This document shows positions 51,032 through 59,290 of a DNA stretch of 64,000 nt, in pieces (positions within the stretch are counted from its first letter, which is position 1; the number at the start of each line of letters is the position of its first letter). The position numbers and the translations under genes are program-made. Below the pieces are notes generated by a model, which worked only from the letters and a program-made list of their open reading frames with translations, ran no database searches and was not told the origin of the DNA. The stretch spans positions 124,001-188,000 of the forward strand of contig NZ_JAFFPZ010000004.1 in assembly GCF_016918505.1 (NCBI RefSeq), given 5' to 3'. The stretch comes from Desulforhopalus vacuolatus (lineage in GTDB: Bacteria > Desulfobacterota > Desulfobulbia > Desulfobulbales > Desulfocapsaceae).

Positions 51032-51784
51032 GAGTTTCTGACGGCGGAGATCTTCTTCCACCCGCAGCACATCTTCCTTTCGATCCACTTCAATGGAGTC
51101 ATGGTCAGTAATCACCACCCGGATTCGGTATCCATACTCAAGAGCGCGCAGCTGTTCCAGCTTCTCAAAGCGTTCCCATTCCCCAACAGGCAGAGCGACA
51201 AAGGAAAGCAGAAAATTTTTACGGTAGGCGTAGAAGCCAAGATGCTTATAGTAGACCGGCTGTTCCGAATCTTCCGGATTCCGTTGAAAAGGAATCGGGG
51301 AACGGGAGAAATAGAGCGCGTTCATATTGCAGTCAAAGACCGTTTTCACATGGTTGGGATCACGGATCTCTTCGGGTCGCACAATACGGTAGATGAGAGT
51401 GGACATGGGCAGGGTCGGATCTTCCAGCAGCGGGGTCGCCACCTGCTCCACCACTTCCGGGGGAAAGAGCGGCTGATCCCCCTGCACATTAACCACGATA
51501 TCCTGTTCGGAGATGCCTATGAGCTGTGCCGCCTCGGCGAGGCGATCAGAACCGGAGATATGATCTTTACGGGTCATGACAAACTCGCCACCAAACCCCG
51601 TTACACATTCTGCAATACGCACATCATCAGTGGCTACCACAACCCGGGAAAGCATTTTTACGGCCTTTGCCCGCTCATAAACGTGCTGAATCATTGGCTT
51701 GCCATTGATACGTGCAAGCGGCTTTCCGGGAAAGCGGTTGGAACTGTAGCGGGCGGGGATAATTGCAACAACAGATGGTTTCAT
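51008..51784 (-). CDS. kdsB: 3-deoxy-manno-octulosonate cytidylyltransferase
   Basis: A 258-residue enzyme activating KDO with CTP for lipid A/core synthesis. Motifs: IIPARYSSNRFPGKPLA at the N-terminus, VVATDDVRI, TRKDHISGSDRLAEA, VNVQGDQPLFPPE, and YRKNFLLSF near position 190. It fits the lptE, lptF and glycosyltransferase genes of this Gram-negative genome. It is the first gene of a two-gene unit. The C-terminal tail is modified by a small duplication (see 50996). Confidence 0.95.
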   Translation of the reverse strand: MKPSVVAIIPARYSSNRFPGKPLARINGKPMIQHVYERAKAVKMLSRVVVATDDVRIAECVTGFGGEFVMTRKDHISGSDRLAEAAQLIGISEQDIVVNVQGDQPLFPPEVVEQVATPLLEDPTLPMSTLIYRIVRPEEIRDPNHVKTVFDCNMNALYFSRSPIPFQRNPEDSEQPVYYKHLGFYAYRKNFLLSFVALPVGEWERFEKLEQLRALEYGYRIRVVITDHDSIEVDRKEDVLRVEEDLRRQKLTQGCTMT

Positions 51785-51873
51785 GGTAATTTCCTGAACG
51801 GTATAAAGATCCTCAGAAGAGTTTTATTCCCTTTTTTGTGGAGAATACAATCCTGCGGGCAACGAGATAAACG

Positions 51874-52674
51874 ATGAAGAATATAGCCATTTCATTTACA
51901 CCGAATCTCCCGGAATTACGAGAAAAAGCCTCTATTTTGGCCTCTCATCCCCCGTTTTTTACGGTGGAACTGAAGAGTTTTACAGGAGAAATGCTTTTGC
52001 TCTACACCCCGGACGGCCTCGGTCTGCATGAATTTCAGGGAAAAAAGCGTCGCTTAAAGGAGGTTCTGCGGGTGGATTTTCTCAGTGCCAGAACACTTTG
52101 GCGACTTGCTCACGATAACACCATCAAACAGCCTCTCGCCCGGGCCGCAGGTATTCGCGCCGGTTTCCGCCCGCATATCTTTGACGCCTCTGCGGGGCTT
52201 GGCCAGGATGCCTTCATCCTCGCCAGCCTTGGCTGCAGCGTAACTCTCTGTGAACGCAACCCTCTGCCTGCAGCACTTCTTGCAGACGGCATGGCAAGGG
52301 CATTGCAGTCGCCGGGGGATATTGGCAACATCGTTCGTGAAAGGATGCAGTTATTGACAGGAGAGAGCGAAAAGGTGCTGCGGCAGGAATGTGCAGCCGG
52401 AAGGGATTTCGACACAGTGTACTTCGACCCCATGTATCCACATACCGGTTCCTCGGCGGCAAATAAGAAATCCATGCGGCTGATTCGCGGTTTTGTTGGT
52501 GATGACGACGACAGCACCATGTTTATGTCCACAGTCGAAATACTGCAAGCGGAGCGAATTACCATCAAACGGCCAAGTGATGCACCGTTGATCTCAGAAC
52601 AACAGCCACACCACGTGGTCAGGGGAAAAAGCTGCCGCTATGATATTTATCTTCCCCGGATGCAAAAAATGTAA
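51874..52674 (+). CDS. rsmJ: RsmJ-like 16S rRNA guanine-1516 N2-methyltransferase
   Basis: A 266-residue class I SAM methyltransferase. The SAM loop is FDASAGLGQDAFILASLG, the next strand LCERNP, and the catalytic motif DPMYPH. The preceding KKRRLKEVLRVDFL region matches RsmJ (YhiQ). It modifies G1516 of 16S rRNA. The ATG at 51874 has a weak AACGAG upstream. It is divergent from kdsB (89 bp). The outer repeat of an island begins five bases after its stop codon. Confidence 0.88.
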   Translation: MKNIAISFTPNLPELREKASILASHPPFFTVELKSFTGEMLLLYTPDGLGLHEFQGKKRRLKEVLRVDFLSARTLWRLAHDNTIKQPLARAAGIRAGFRPHIFDASAGLGQDAFILASLGCSVTLCERNPLPAALLADGMARALQSPGDIGNIVRERMQLLTGESEKVLRQECAAGRDFDTVYFDPMYPHTGSSAANKKSMRLIRGFVGDDDDSTMFMSTVEILQAERITIKRPSDAPLISEQQPHHVVRGKSCRYDIYLPRMQKM

Positions 52675-53016
52675 AGTTGCTTATACCATTTACATTTTGT
52701 AACCACGAATGGACACGAATTTTCACGAACAGGGACAACGCATTAAACGAAAACGTTTGTATCCGAAGTTAAGCCGTACAGTGCACCAGTATTATTATGA
52801 ATAAAATTGGCTACCACGGAAAACACGGAAGGACACGGAAAACATCAATTACCTCAAAGCAAATAACAGACCGAATTCAACCACAAGGGTATTCTCTTAA
52901 AGTTTTTCGCTGTTCCGTCTTTTGCTTTTTCCCGTCTCCCGTCTCCTTTCTCCTTTCTCCCGTCCCTGCCTTTGAATCCACCACTACAAAATGTAAATGG
53001 TTCAAGGCACCCTTAC
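52675..53016. repeat. Composite repeat island between rsmJ and rlmH
   Basis: A convergent gap of 342 bp and the cleanest example of the island architecture. The outer inverted repeats are ACCATTTACATTTTGTA (52684-52700) and TACAAAATGTAAATGGT (52985-53001). Between them lie R2 (52701-52856, with short ACGGAAAACACGG repeats at its right end) and R1 (about 52900-52978). A fragment of the R4 terminus, TTCAAGGCACCC (53001-53012), follows and ends four bases from the rlmH stop codon. Confidence 0.85.
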
Positions 53017-53481
53017 TTACTTATGATATTTCTCTCCTGCCTTAATGGTATGCGCACGATACAGCTGTTCCACAAGAAAGAGACGTACCATATCGTGGGT
53101 GAAGGTCATCTTTGAAAAACTCAGCGTCATGGCTGCCGCATCCAGCACCGCCTGCGAGTGCCCTTCTGGTCCGCCAATAAGCCACGCGACGCTCTTTACC
53201 CCGCGATTTTCCCAGCGGGTAAGCTGTTCAGCAAACTCTTCTGAACTGAACTGCCGCCCCTTCGCGTCAAGCACCAGTATCAACGCTCCTGCCGGCACAG
53301 CCTTGAGCAAAACCGTTCCCTGGCTTTTGCGGGCACTCTCCCCACTCCGGCCACCGGCTGGATCTTTCAGGGTAAGGGTCTCAAGACGGGTATAGTGCTT
53401 CAGCCTCTGTGTATAATCGTCGATTCCCTTTTGAATCCAGGAACCTTTCGCCCTGCCAGGAAAAAGAAGATGATGGCGCAT
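53017..53481 (-). CDS. rlmH: 23S rRNA pseudouridine-1915 N3-methyltransferase
   Basis: A 154-residue SPOUT methyltransferase. The knotted SAM site shows LIGGPEGHS, and the conserved C-terminus runs LSFSKMTFTHDMVRLFLVEQ to GEKYHK. It acts on helix 69 of 23S rRNA. I choose the ATG at 53481, which gives the normal length and follows the upstream stop by one base (TGAAATG); a start 21 bp earlier is possible. It is the third gene of yqgE-ykgJ-rlmH. Confidence 0.93.
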   Translation of the reverse strand: MRHHLLFPGRAKGSWIQKGIDDYTQRLKHYTRLETLTLKDPAGGRSGESARKSQGTVLLKAVPAGALILVLDAKGRQFSSEEFAEQLTRWENRGVKSVAWLIGGPEGHSQAVLDAAAMTLSFSKMTFTHDMVRLFLVEQLYRAHTIKAGEKYHK

Positions 53482-53482
53482 T

Positions 53483-53911
53483 TCAACACTTGATGCGCCC
53501 AATGCGCATCAGCTCTCGAAGGACAGCGGTAAACTCGGCGTAATTGAGTTCTTTATTTATGCCGGGGCAGGAGTTGCGGATAATATTGAAATTCACTTCA
53601 TCATCCAGAAGAGAGGGATGCAGTGGCCACTGCCCGCAACGCCATGGCCGGGCATTATGCACACGACAGCCGCCGAGGCCGTTTTCTTCCGTGTAGAAGA
53701 TACACCGGCCACCAGGCGTCTTCATCTGTACGACCTCGCCGCCACCGGCATCAAGGGAAACCCTCCAGTACTTTTCACGAACGGCTTCACTGTCACCACC
53801 GAGTTCCGCCACCATACGCCTGCGGTCATCTTCATTCAGAGAAACGGTGGTCTCACCGTGGCAGCAATAACCGCAGCGGGTACATTGAAAAATATCTTTT
53901 ATCTCAGGCAT
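53483..53911 (-). CDS. YkgJ-family zinc- or iron-binding cysteine-cluster protein
   Basis: A 142-residue protein with the family pattern CxxCGxCC (CTRCGYCCHG near residue 11), then CIFY, CRVHNARPWRCGQWPL and a last Cys in NSCPG. About eight cysteines in this order define the putative zinc/iron-chelating domain. Function is unknown across the family. The ATG at 53911 overlaps the yqgE stop by eight bases, and the rlmH start follows at one base, so translation is tightly linked. Starts at 53923 (ATG) or 53929 (TTG) are alternatives. Confidence 0.8.
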   Translation of the reverse strand: MPEIKDIFQCTRCGYCCHGETTVSLNEDDRRRMVAELGGDSEAVREKYWRVSLDAGGGEVVQMKTPGGRCIFYTEENGLGGCRVHNARPWRCGQWPLHPSLLDDEVNFNIIRNSCPGINKELNYAEFTAVLRELMRIGRIKC

Positions 53912-54473
53912 TACCGGTCTCATCTTCAAAAAGATTTATATCTATGCCGTACTGTTGTGCGGCGGCCTGCCATTTTTCGCTGTCTTCAAGGCGAAAAATA
54001 ATATTGCTGTCACCCGGTACCACCAGCCAGCCGTTACGGGTTAACTCCGTTTCGAGCTGGCCCGGACCCCAGCTGGCATAACCGAGAATAAAAAGAAAAG
54101 TTGCGGGACCTCTGCCAGTGACAATATCCTCCAGCACCTTCCGCTCCCGCGTCAGCGCGATCTTTTTACTCACCTCCAGCACTCCTTCCATCTCGTAGTC
54201 ATCCCCCCGCTCGTAGAGAATGAATCCGGCCTCGTGGTCCACCGGCCCGCCCAGATGTACGTTCACCGCACTGAATGTCGGCAGGACATCAAGATCCGCA
54301 AAGACTTCCGCAAGAGAAATCTCCCCTGCAGGGCGATTGACAGCAACGCCGATGGCACCATCTTCCGCAGTGTGTAAACAGATGTAGATCACCTGTTCGG
54401 TAAAACGCGGATCGGGCATGTTACGGGTAGAAATAAGAAATTTCCCAGCTATACTGCTGTCTATCTTTTCCAT
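53904..54473 (-). CDS. yqgE: YqgE/AlgH-family protein
   Basis: A 189-residue protein. The family blocks are GKFLISTRNMPDPRFTEQVIYIC, GAIGVAVNRPAG, HLGGPVDHEAGFIL and FILGYASWGPGQLETEL. AlgH/YqgE is structurally characterised but has no firm biochemical role. The ATG at 54473 is chosen; an extended frame upstream would run into glgB on the other strand. It heads the yqgE-ykgJ-rlmH unit and is divergent from glgB. Confidence 0.92.
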   Translation of the reverse strand: MEKIDSSIAGKFLISTRNMPDPRFTEQVIYICLHTAEDGAIGVAVNRPAGEISLAEVFADLDVLPTFSAVNVHLGGPVDHEAGFILYERGDDYEMEGVLEVSKKIALTRERKVLEDIVTGRGPATFLFILGYASWGPGQLETELTRNGWLVVPGDSNIIFRLEDSEKWQAAAQQYGIDINLFEDETGNA

Positions 54474-54589
54474 ATTTATCAGGATTGTGGTAAAGTATTG
54501 GAGTTGTTTACGAAGTGAATTCCGAAGTGCATAATATTTTTTCTGCACTATACCCCGGAGTTCTTGCATATTCAATCCGGAGAGAATGA

Positions 54590-56788
54590 ATGAACCATCT
54601 TGAAATGATTGTCGCCGGGTGCCATTACGACCCTTTTCAATACCTTGGAGCACATTTTGAAGAGGAACCCGGAAAAGTGGTTGTCCGCACCATACGCCCC
54701 GGCGCGATAAAGGTGGGCTTTCGTCACGGTGATAAAATTGCCCTGATGAATAAAATTCATGAAACCGGAGTGTTTGAGTGCGTGTTAGACCAGGCGATGC
54801 TCAGTGATCCGAATCTCAACCCTTTCAACTATCAGTTCATTATCACCTGGCCCGGTGGATATACCTTCTCGACCAATGATCCCTATCGCTTTCCAGTCCT
54901 CCTTGGAGAGGAAGACCGGTATCTCTTTAACAAAGGTGAAAACTACCTGCTCTACAATCACCTCGGTGCCCACCGTATCATGGTGGACGGTATAAACGGC
55001 ACGGTTTTCCGCGTCTGGGCTCCCAACGCCCGTTCCGTCTCAGTCATTGGGGATTTCAGCAACTGGAGTAAACTCACCTATCAGATGCGCACCCTTGGTC
55101 CTTCCGGAATCTGGGAACTCTTCATACCCCAGATGAAGGAAAATACCGTATATAAATTTCTCGTCTCTGGAAGAGACGGCGTTGACCGGGAGAAGAGTGA
55201 TCCCTTCCAGTTCTACGGCGAAGTACGTCCCCGTACCGGGTCAATTATTCGCAAAGTTGATAATTACCTGTGGGAAGACTCCGAATGGCAGCGGAAGAAA
55301 CAGACCTGCGATCCCTATAAAAGACCGATGTCGATCTATGAGGTCCATCCCGGTTCATGGAAACGTGATCCAGACGACCCGGAACGCTTCCTCACCTGGA
55401 AGGAACTGGCAGATATGCTTGTACCATACGTAAAGGAGAGGGGCTTCACCCATATTGAGTTCATGCCGGTGGCAGAACACCCTCTTGATGAATCATGGGG
55501 CTATCAGATCACATCACCTTTTTCCATTACCAGCCGCTACGGCATCCCGGAAGAGTTCATGTCCCTCGTGAATCTCTGTCATCAAAATGATATCGGTGTG
55601 ATTCTCGATTGGGTTCCGGCTCATTTCCCCACCGACGGCCACAGTCTCGGACGTTTTGACGGTACAGCTCTCTACGAGCATGACGATCCACGCAAGGGAT
55701 TTCATCCTGACTGGGGCACATACATTTATAACTATGGCCGTAACGAGGTGAGCAATTTTCTCATCGCCAACGCCCTTTTCTGGCTGGACAAGTATCACAT
55801 TGACGGTCTGCGTGTGGATGCCGTTGCCTCCATGCTCTATCTTGACTACTCTCGCGAGGAAGGCGAATGGGTGCCTAACGAATTTGGTGGACGTGAGAAC
55901 CTTGAGGCGATCAGTTTTCTTCGTCATCTCAATGCAACGATCTACCGCGAATTTCCCAATACGCTGATGATCGCCGAAGAGTCTACAGCCTTTGCCGGTG
56001 TCTCCAAACCTACTGATGAAAACGGTCTTGGTTTCGGTTTCAAGTGGAATATGGGATGGATGAACGACACTCTCAGCTATTTCAGCGAGGATCCGCTTTT
56101 TCGTAAATATCATCACAACGAGATAACCTTCTCGATCATCTACGCCTTCTCAGAAAATTTTATTCTGCCCCTCTCCCACGATGAGGTTGTACACGGCAAA
56201 CACTCACTGATGGATAAATTTCCCGGCGGCTGCTGGGAAAAATTTGCCAACCAGCGCCTTCTTTTCACCATGATGTGGCTTCACCCCGGGAAGAAACTGA
56301 TCTTCATGGGTGGGGAATTCGGTCAGTGGCGGGAATGGAACTGCAAGCAGAGCCTCGACTGGCATCTGCTGGAAGAAAACGACCATCAGCGGCTGCAGAA
56401 TTTTCTCTCCAGACTCAATGCAGTCTATAAGGAGAATCCCGCCATGTGGGAAAAGGACTATGAGGGAGACGGCTTCCGCTGGATTGACCTGCAGGATCAA
56501 GATAATTCCATTCTCAGCTTTGCCCGCATCGCCGACGATTGCAGGGATCATCTCATTTGCCTGCTCAATTTCACTCCACAGATACTCTCCGCCTACCCGC
56601 TGGGACTGCTGGAGAATGTGGATTATGAAATTATCTGCTCCTCGGATGACCACTGTTTTGGGGGTGCAGGCGTTTCAAAGACGGGGACGGTGGTACATCC
56701 TGTAAATGAACCCTGGGCGGAAGCGCCCTGTCGTACCACCATTGATCTCGGGCCACTCTGCGGCATCATCCTGAAACCAGTAAGGTGA
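54590..56788 (+). CDS. glgB: 1,4-alpha-glucan branching enzyme
   Basis: A 732-residue GH13 enzyme creating alpha-1,6 branches in glycogen. The N-terminal half holds the CBM48 modules (VFRVWAPNARSVSVIGDFSNW). The catalytic barrel shows DWVPAHFPTD, DGLRVDAVASMLYLDY (nucleophile Asp), MIAEES (acid/base Glu) and LPLSHDEVVHGK. The full-length N1-N2-GH13 layout matches E. coli GlgB. The RBS is CCGGAGAGA. No other glg gene is in the window. Confidence 0.97.
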   Translation: MNHLEMIVAGCHYDPFQYLGAHFEEEPGKVVVRTIRPGAIKVGFRHGDKIALMNKIHETGVFECVLDQAMLSDPNLNPFNYQFIITWPGGYTFSTNDPYRFPVLLGEEDRYLFNKGENYLLYNHLGAHRIMVDGINGTVFRVWAPNARSVSVIGDFSNWSKLTYQMRTLGPSGIWELFIPQMKENTVYKFLVSGRDGVDREKSDPFQFYGEVRPRTGSIIRKVDNYLWEDSEWQRKKQTCDPYKRPMSIYEVHPGSWKRDPDDPERFLTWKELADMLVPYVKERGFTHIEFMPVAEHPLDESWGYQITSPFSITSRYGIPEEFMSLVNLCHQNDIGVILDWVPAHFPTDGHSLGRFDGTALYEHDDPRKGFHPDWGTYIYNYGRNEVSNFLIANALFWLDKYHIDGLRVDAVASMLYLDYSREEGEWVPNEFGGRENLEAISFLRHLNATIYREFPNTLMIAEESTAFAGVSKPTDENGLGFGFKWNMGWMNDTLSYFSEDPLFRKYHHNEITFSIIYAFSENFILPLSHDEVVHGKHSLMDKFPGGCWEKFANQRLLFTMMWLHPGKKLIFMGGEFGQWREWNCKQSLDWHLLEENDHQRLQNFLSRLNAVYKENPAMWEKDYEGDGFRWIDLQDQDNSILSFARIADDCRDHLICLLNFTPQILSAYPLGLLENVDYEIICSSDDHCFGGAGVSKTGTVVHPVNEPWAEAPCRTTIDLGPLCGIILKPVR

Positions 56789-56793
56789 AAAAA

Positions 56794-56994
56794 ATGACTC
56801 TGAAACCAAAAGGTGAAAAGATGAAGCAGGCACTGCGTGATTTCAGTGACTCGCTTCATCTTGAAAAAATTGAGGATGCCGCAGGCCGCAAGGCCCTGGT
56901 AAAAGAAATAATTCTCAAATACGATCTCTCTCCCCTGGAAGAAGAATTTTTTCGTCGCCAGGTACAATCTGAGAATCCTCCAACTTCGGTCTGA
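56794..56994 (+). CDS. Small hypothetical protein downstream of glgB
   Basis: A 66-residue helical, charged protein (QALRDFSDSLHLEKIED..., ending QSENPPTSV). The ATG at 56794 has AAGGTGA upstream; a GTG at 56785 overlapping the glgB stop is also possible. I recognise no family. Its last 80 bp overlap, antisense, the 3-prime end of the tandem glycosyltransferase gene. No terminator is visible between the two convergent units. Confidence 0.5.
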   Translation: MTLKPKGEKMKQALRDFSDSLHLEKIEDAAGRKALVKEIILKYDLSPLEEEFFRRQVQSENPPTSV

Positions 56995-59290
56995 AACCGC
57001 AGCGCAGATACACCAGATCTCCATAAAAGCTGAGCGTTTTTTGACACATGGCCCGGGCACTGAAGTATTTGAGCACACGCCTGCGGTTGCGTTTGCCCAT
57101 CTCACGGATCTCTTCGGGGTTGTCCCGCATCAGGGTAATCGCCTCGCGCATGGCGGCGGCAAGGTCTCCGGTATCCGAAGGCTTCACCAGCCAGCCGTTT
57201 TCTCCATCCACAACCGTTTCCAGACTTCCTCCATGGGCGGTAACGATCACCGGGCATCCCATGGCCATAGCCTCCACCGTCGTTCGGCCAAAAGCCTCCG
57301 GTTCCGAACTGGACGCTGACACCACCAGATCCGCAAGAGTAAATGCGGCGGGCATATCGCCACAGTACCCGACCATTTTTATCTTATCCCCCACCCCGCA
57401 GGCATCAATAACTTTCTGCAATTCCGCAGTATATCCGGGATTATCCTGGGTATCGCCGATGATCACTGCCTGGAAATCAAGATCACGCAACTGTGCCACG
57501 GCATGGATAAAATATTTCTGCCCTTTGAGTCGAGTCAGGCGTCCTGGCAACGCCACAATGGGTCTGGCAGCCGTGATGTTCCATGCGGAACAGAGTGTAT
57601 CAACGCGTAACTGGTTAATACGATCAGGCGAAAATGCTGCCTCATCCACACCACGAAAGATAAGCTGTACGTTCTCCGTTCGCCCATATTTCTCAGCAAT
57701 ATGCTGTTTTATAGCATCGGAAACAGCAATCACTCCGTCACCCTTTGTCATCACGGCACTGTAGGCATTGACCGAATAGAAGCCGTGAAAGGTGGTGACC
57801 AGTACCGGCCGCTTTGTTCTCGGCAGAGTCAGCCAGGCAAGGCGCCCAACCCAGGCAGGCATGCGGGAACGAAGATGGAGAATATGTACATGCTCCCGTT
57901 TCATCAGGCTGCGTATGGCGGGAATAAGGAGAAGAGCGAGGGGAGACTTGCTGCCGATACGCATGCGAAAATGGGTAGAACCTTCCCTCTCAAGTTGAGG
58001 CACCAGCCGGCCACCGCCGGAAACTACCAGACTGCGGTGGCATTGACTGACAAGATATTGCCCCACCTCCAGGGTTCCACGCTCTACACCGCCGCTGTTC
58101 AACTCGGGAAGCAACTGCATGACAGTGAGTTTCTGCTGAGAAAAAAACTCCTGCTTCTCCTGTATCAGTTCATTGTAGATTCCCAGAGTGGCATGGCACA
58201 TCGCCTCGTTGGTAAAGTGGGCAAGCACTCTCTTCCGCCCGGCCCTGCCGTAGCGGACACATCTTTCAGGATCACCCAGTGCCTCATCCATGGCTCTGGC
58301 AAGTTCCTTTGCATTTCCCGGTTTCACGAGCCAGCCGGTTTCCCCATCCACCACCGTCTCCAGGGATCCACCATGGGCAGTGGCAATGACCGGCCGGGCC
58401 ATTGCCATCCCCTCAATGGCCACCTTGCCGAAGGCTTCCGGCTGGGTGGAAGAAGAGATGATAATATCGGCGAGCATATAGGCTGCAGGCATATCGCTGC
58501 AATGCCCCACCATCTTCACCCTCTCACTCAGACCGAGGCTGGAGATAAGATTACGCAACTTGCGGAAGTATGCCGGATTTTCATCCGTGTCCCCTATAAT
58601 AAGGCAGATGACATTATCGGAATGCAGGCCGGCCATCGCCTCTATCAGCACATCCTGGCCTTTTAACAGGGTTATTCGGCCGGGAAGAACAATGACACGT
58701 TTTTCTTCCTGCCCCTGCATCCATTTTTTCTGCAGCCGTTCCACTCGCTCCGGCGCAACATTGTCTGCATTAAAGGCCTCCGCCGCAAAACCGCCGTGGA
58801 TCAGACGGAGTCTTCCCTTATCGGGTTGATAATACTTGCAAATATGCTCGTAAATTGATTCAGAAACAGCCACGACCCTTTCGCCACGGGTCATAATCCG
58901 CGAATAGGAGTTGATGGAGTAGAAGCCGTGAAATGTGGTTACCAGCGAGGGGCGCAGATATTCCGACAGAGAACACCAGGCAAGCCAGCCGATCCAGGCG
59001 GGAAGTCGCGAGCGCAGGTGCAGAATATCAATATGCTCGGAGAGAAAAAGCTTGCGCAACCTCCAGAAATAGGGGATGCAGCGCGGATTTTTATCGCCAA
59101 TTCCAGGCCAGCAGAGATGAATACACCCGGCCTTTTCAAGGTGAGTGACAAGACGTCCCCCCGCAGAGATGACAATGGAGCGGTGTCCCTGTCTGGCGAG
59201 ATAAACTGCCAGATCAACGGTTTCACCTTCAACACCGCCCTCCTCAAGTTCGGGGAGCATCTGTACTACTGTTAATTTTCGGGCCACCAT
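56915..59290 (-). CDS. Tandem-duplicated GT4 glycosyltransferase
   Basis: A 791-residue protein made of two homologous GT-B glycosyltransferases, about 1-385 and 388-760. Each copy has a GGVE start loop, HRSxVxSxGGRLV, ILHLRSRxPAW, a LVTTFHGFYSxN block, PGRxTxLKGQ, and the donor site PEAFG plus TAHGGSLETVVDGExGWLVKP. The copies probably act in sequence on the LPS core or another surface glycan. Both retain the catalytic EAFG region. It overlaps the ELM1-like gene by 19 bp at its start. Its 3-prime end overlaps the small plus-strand gene. Confidence 0.88.
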   Translation of the reverse strand: MVARKLTVVQMLPELEEGGVEGETVDLAVYLARQGHRSIVISAGGRLVTHLEKAGCIHLCWPGIGDKNPRCIPYFWRLRKLFLSEHIDILHLRSRLPAWIGWLAWCSLSEYLRPSLVTTFHGFYSINSYSRIMTRGERVVAVSESIYEHICKYYQPDKGRLRLIHGGFAAEAFNADNVAPERVERLQKKWMQGQEEKRVIVLPGRITLLKGQDVLIEAMAGLHSDNVICLIIGDTDENPAYFRKLRNLISSLGLSERVKMVGHCSDMPAAYMLADIIISSSTQPEAFGKVAIEGMAMARPVIATAHGGSLETVVDGETGWLVKPGNAKELARAMDEALGDPERCVRYGRAGRKRVLAHFTNEAMCHATLGIYNELIQEKQEFFSQQKLTVMQLLPELNSGGVERGTLEVGQYLVSQCHRSLVVSGGGRLVPQLEREGSTHFRMRIGSKSPLALLLIPAIRSLMKREHVHILHLRSRMPAWVGRLAWLTLPRTKRPVLVTTFHGFYSVNAYSAVMTKGDGVIAVSDAIKQHIAEKYGRTENVQLIFRGVDEAAFSPDRINQLRVDTLCSAWNITAARPIVALPGRLTRLKGQKYFIHAVAQLRDLDFQAVIIGDTQDNPGYTAELQKVIDACGVGDKIKMVGYCGDMPAAFTLADLVVSASSSEPEAFGRTTVEAMAMGCPVIVTAHGGSLETVVDGENGWLVKPSDTGDLAAAMREAITLMRDNPEEIREMGKRNRRRVLKYFSARAMCQKTLSFYGDLVYLRCGFRPKLEDSQIVPGDEKILLPGERDRI

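Noticed and set aside
52797-53045. 82-codon frame starting MNKIGYHGKHGRTRK inside the 52.7 kb island
   Set aside because: It spans R2 and R1 repeats, and the same start recurs, inverted, in the 31.6 kb island; no RBS and no domain.
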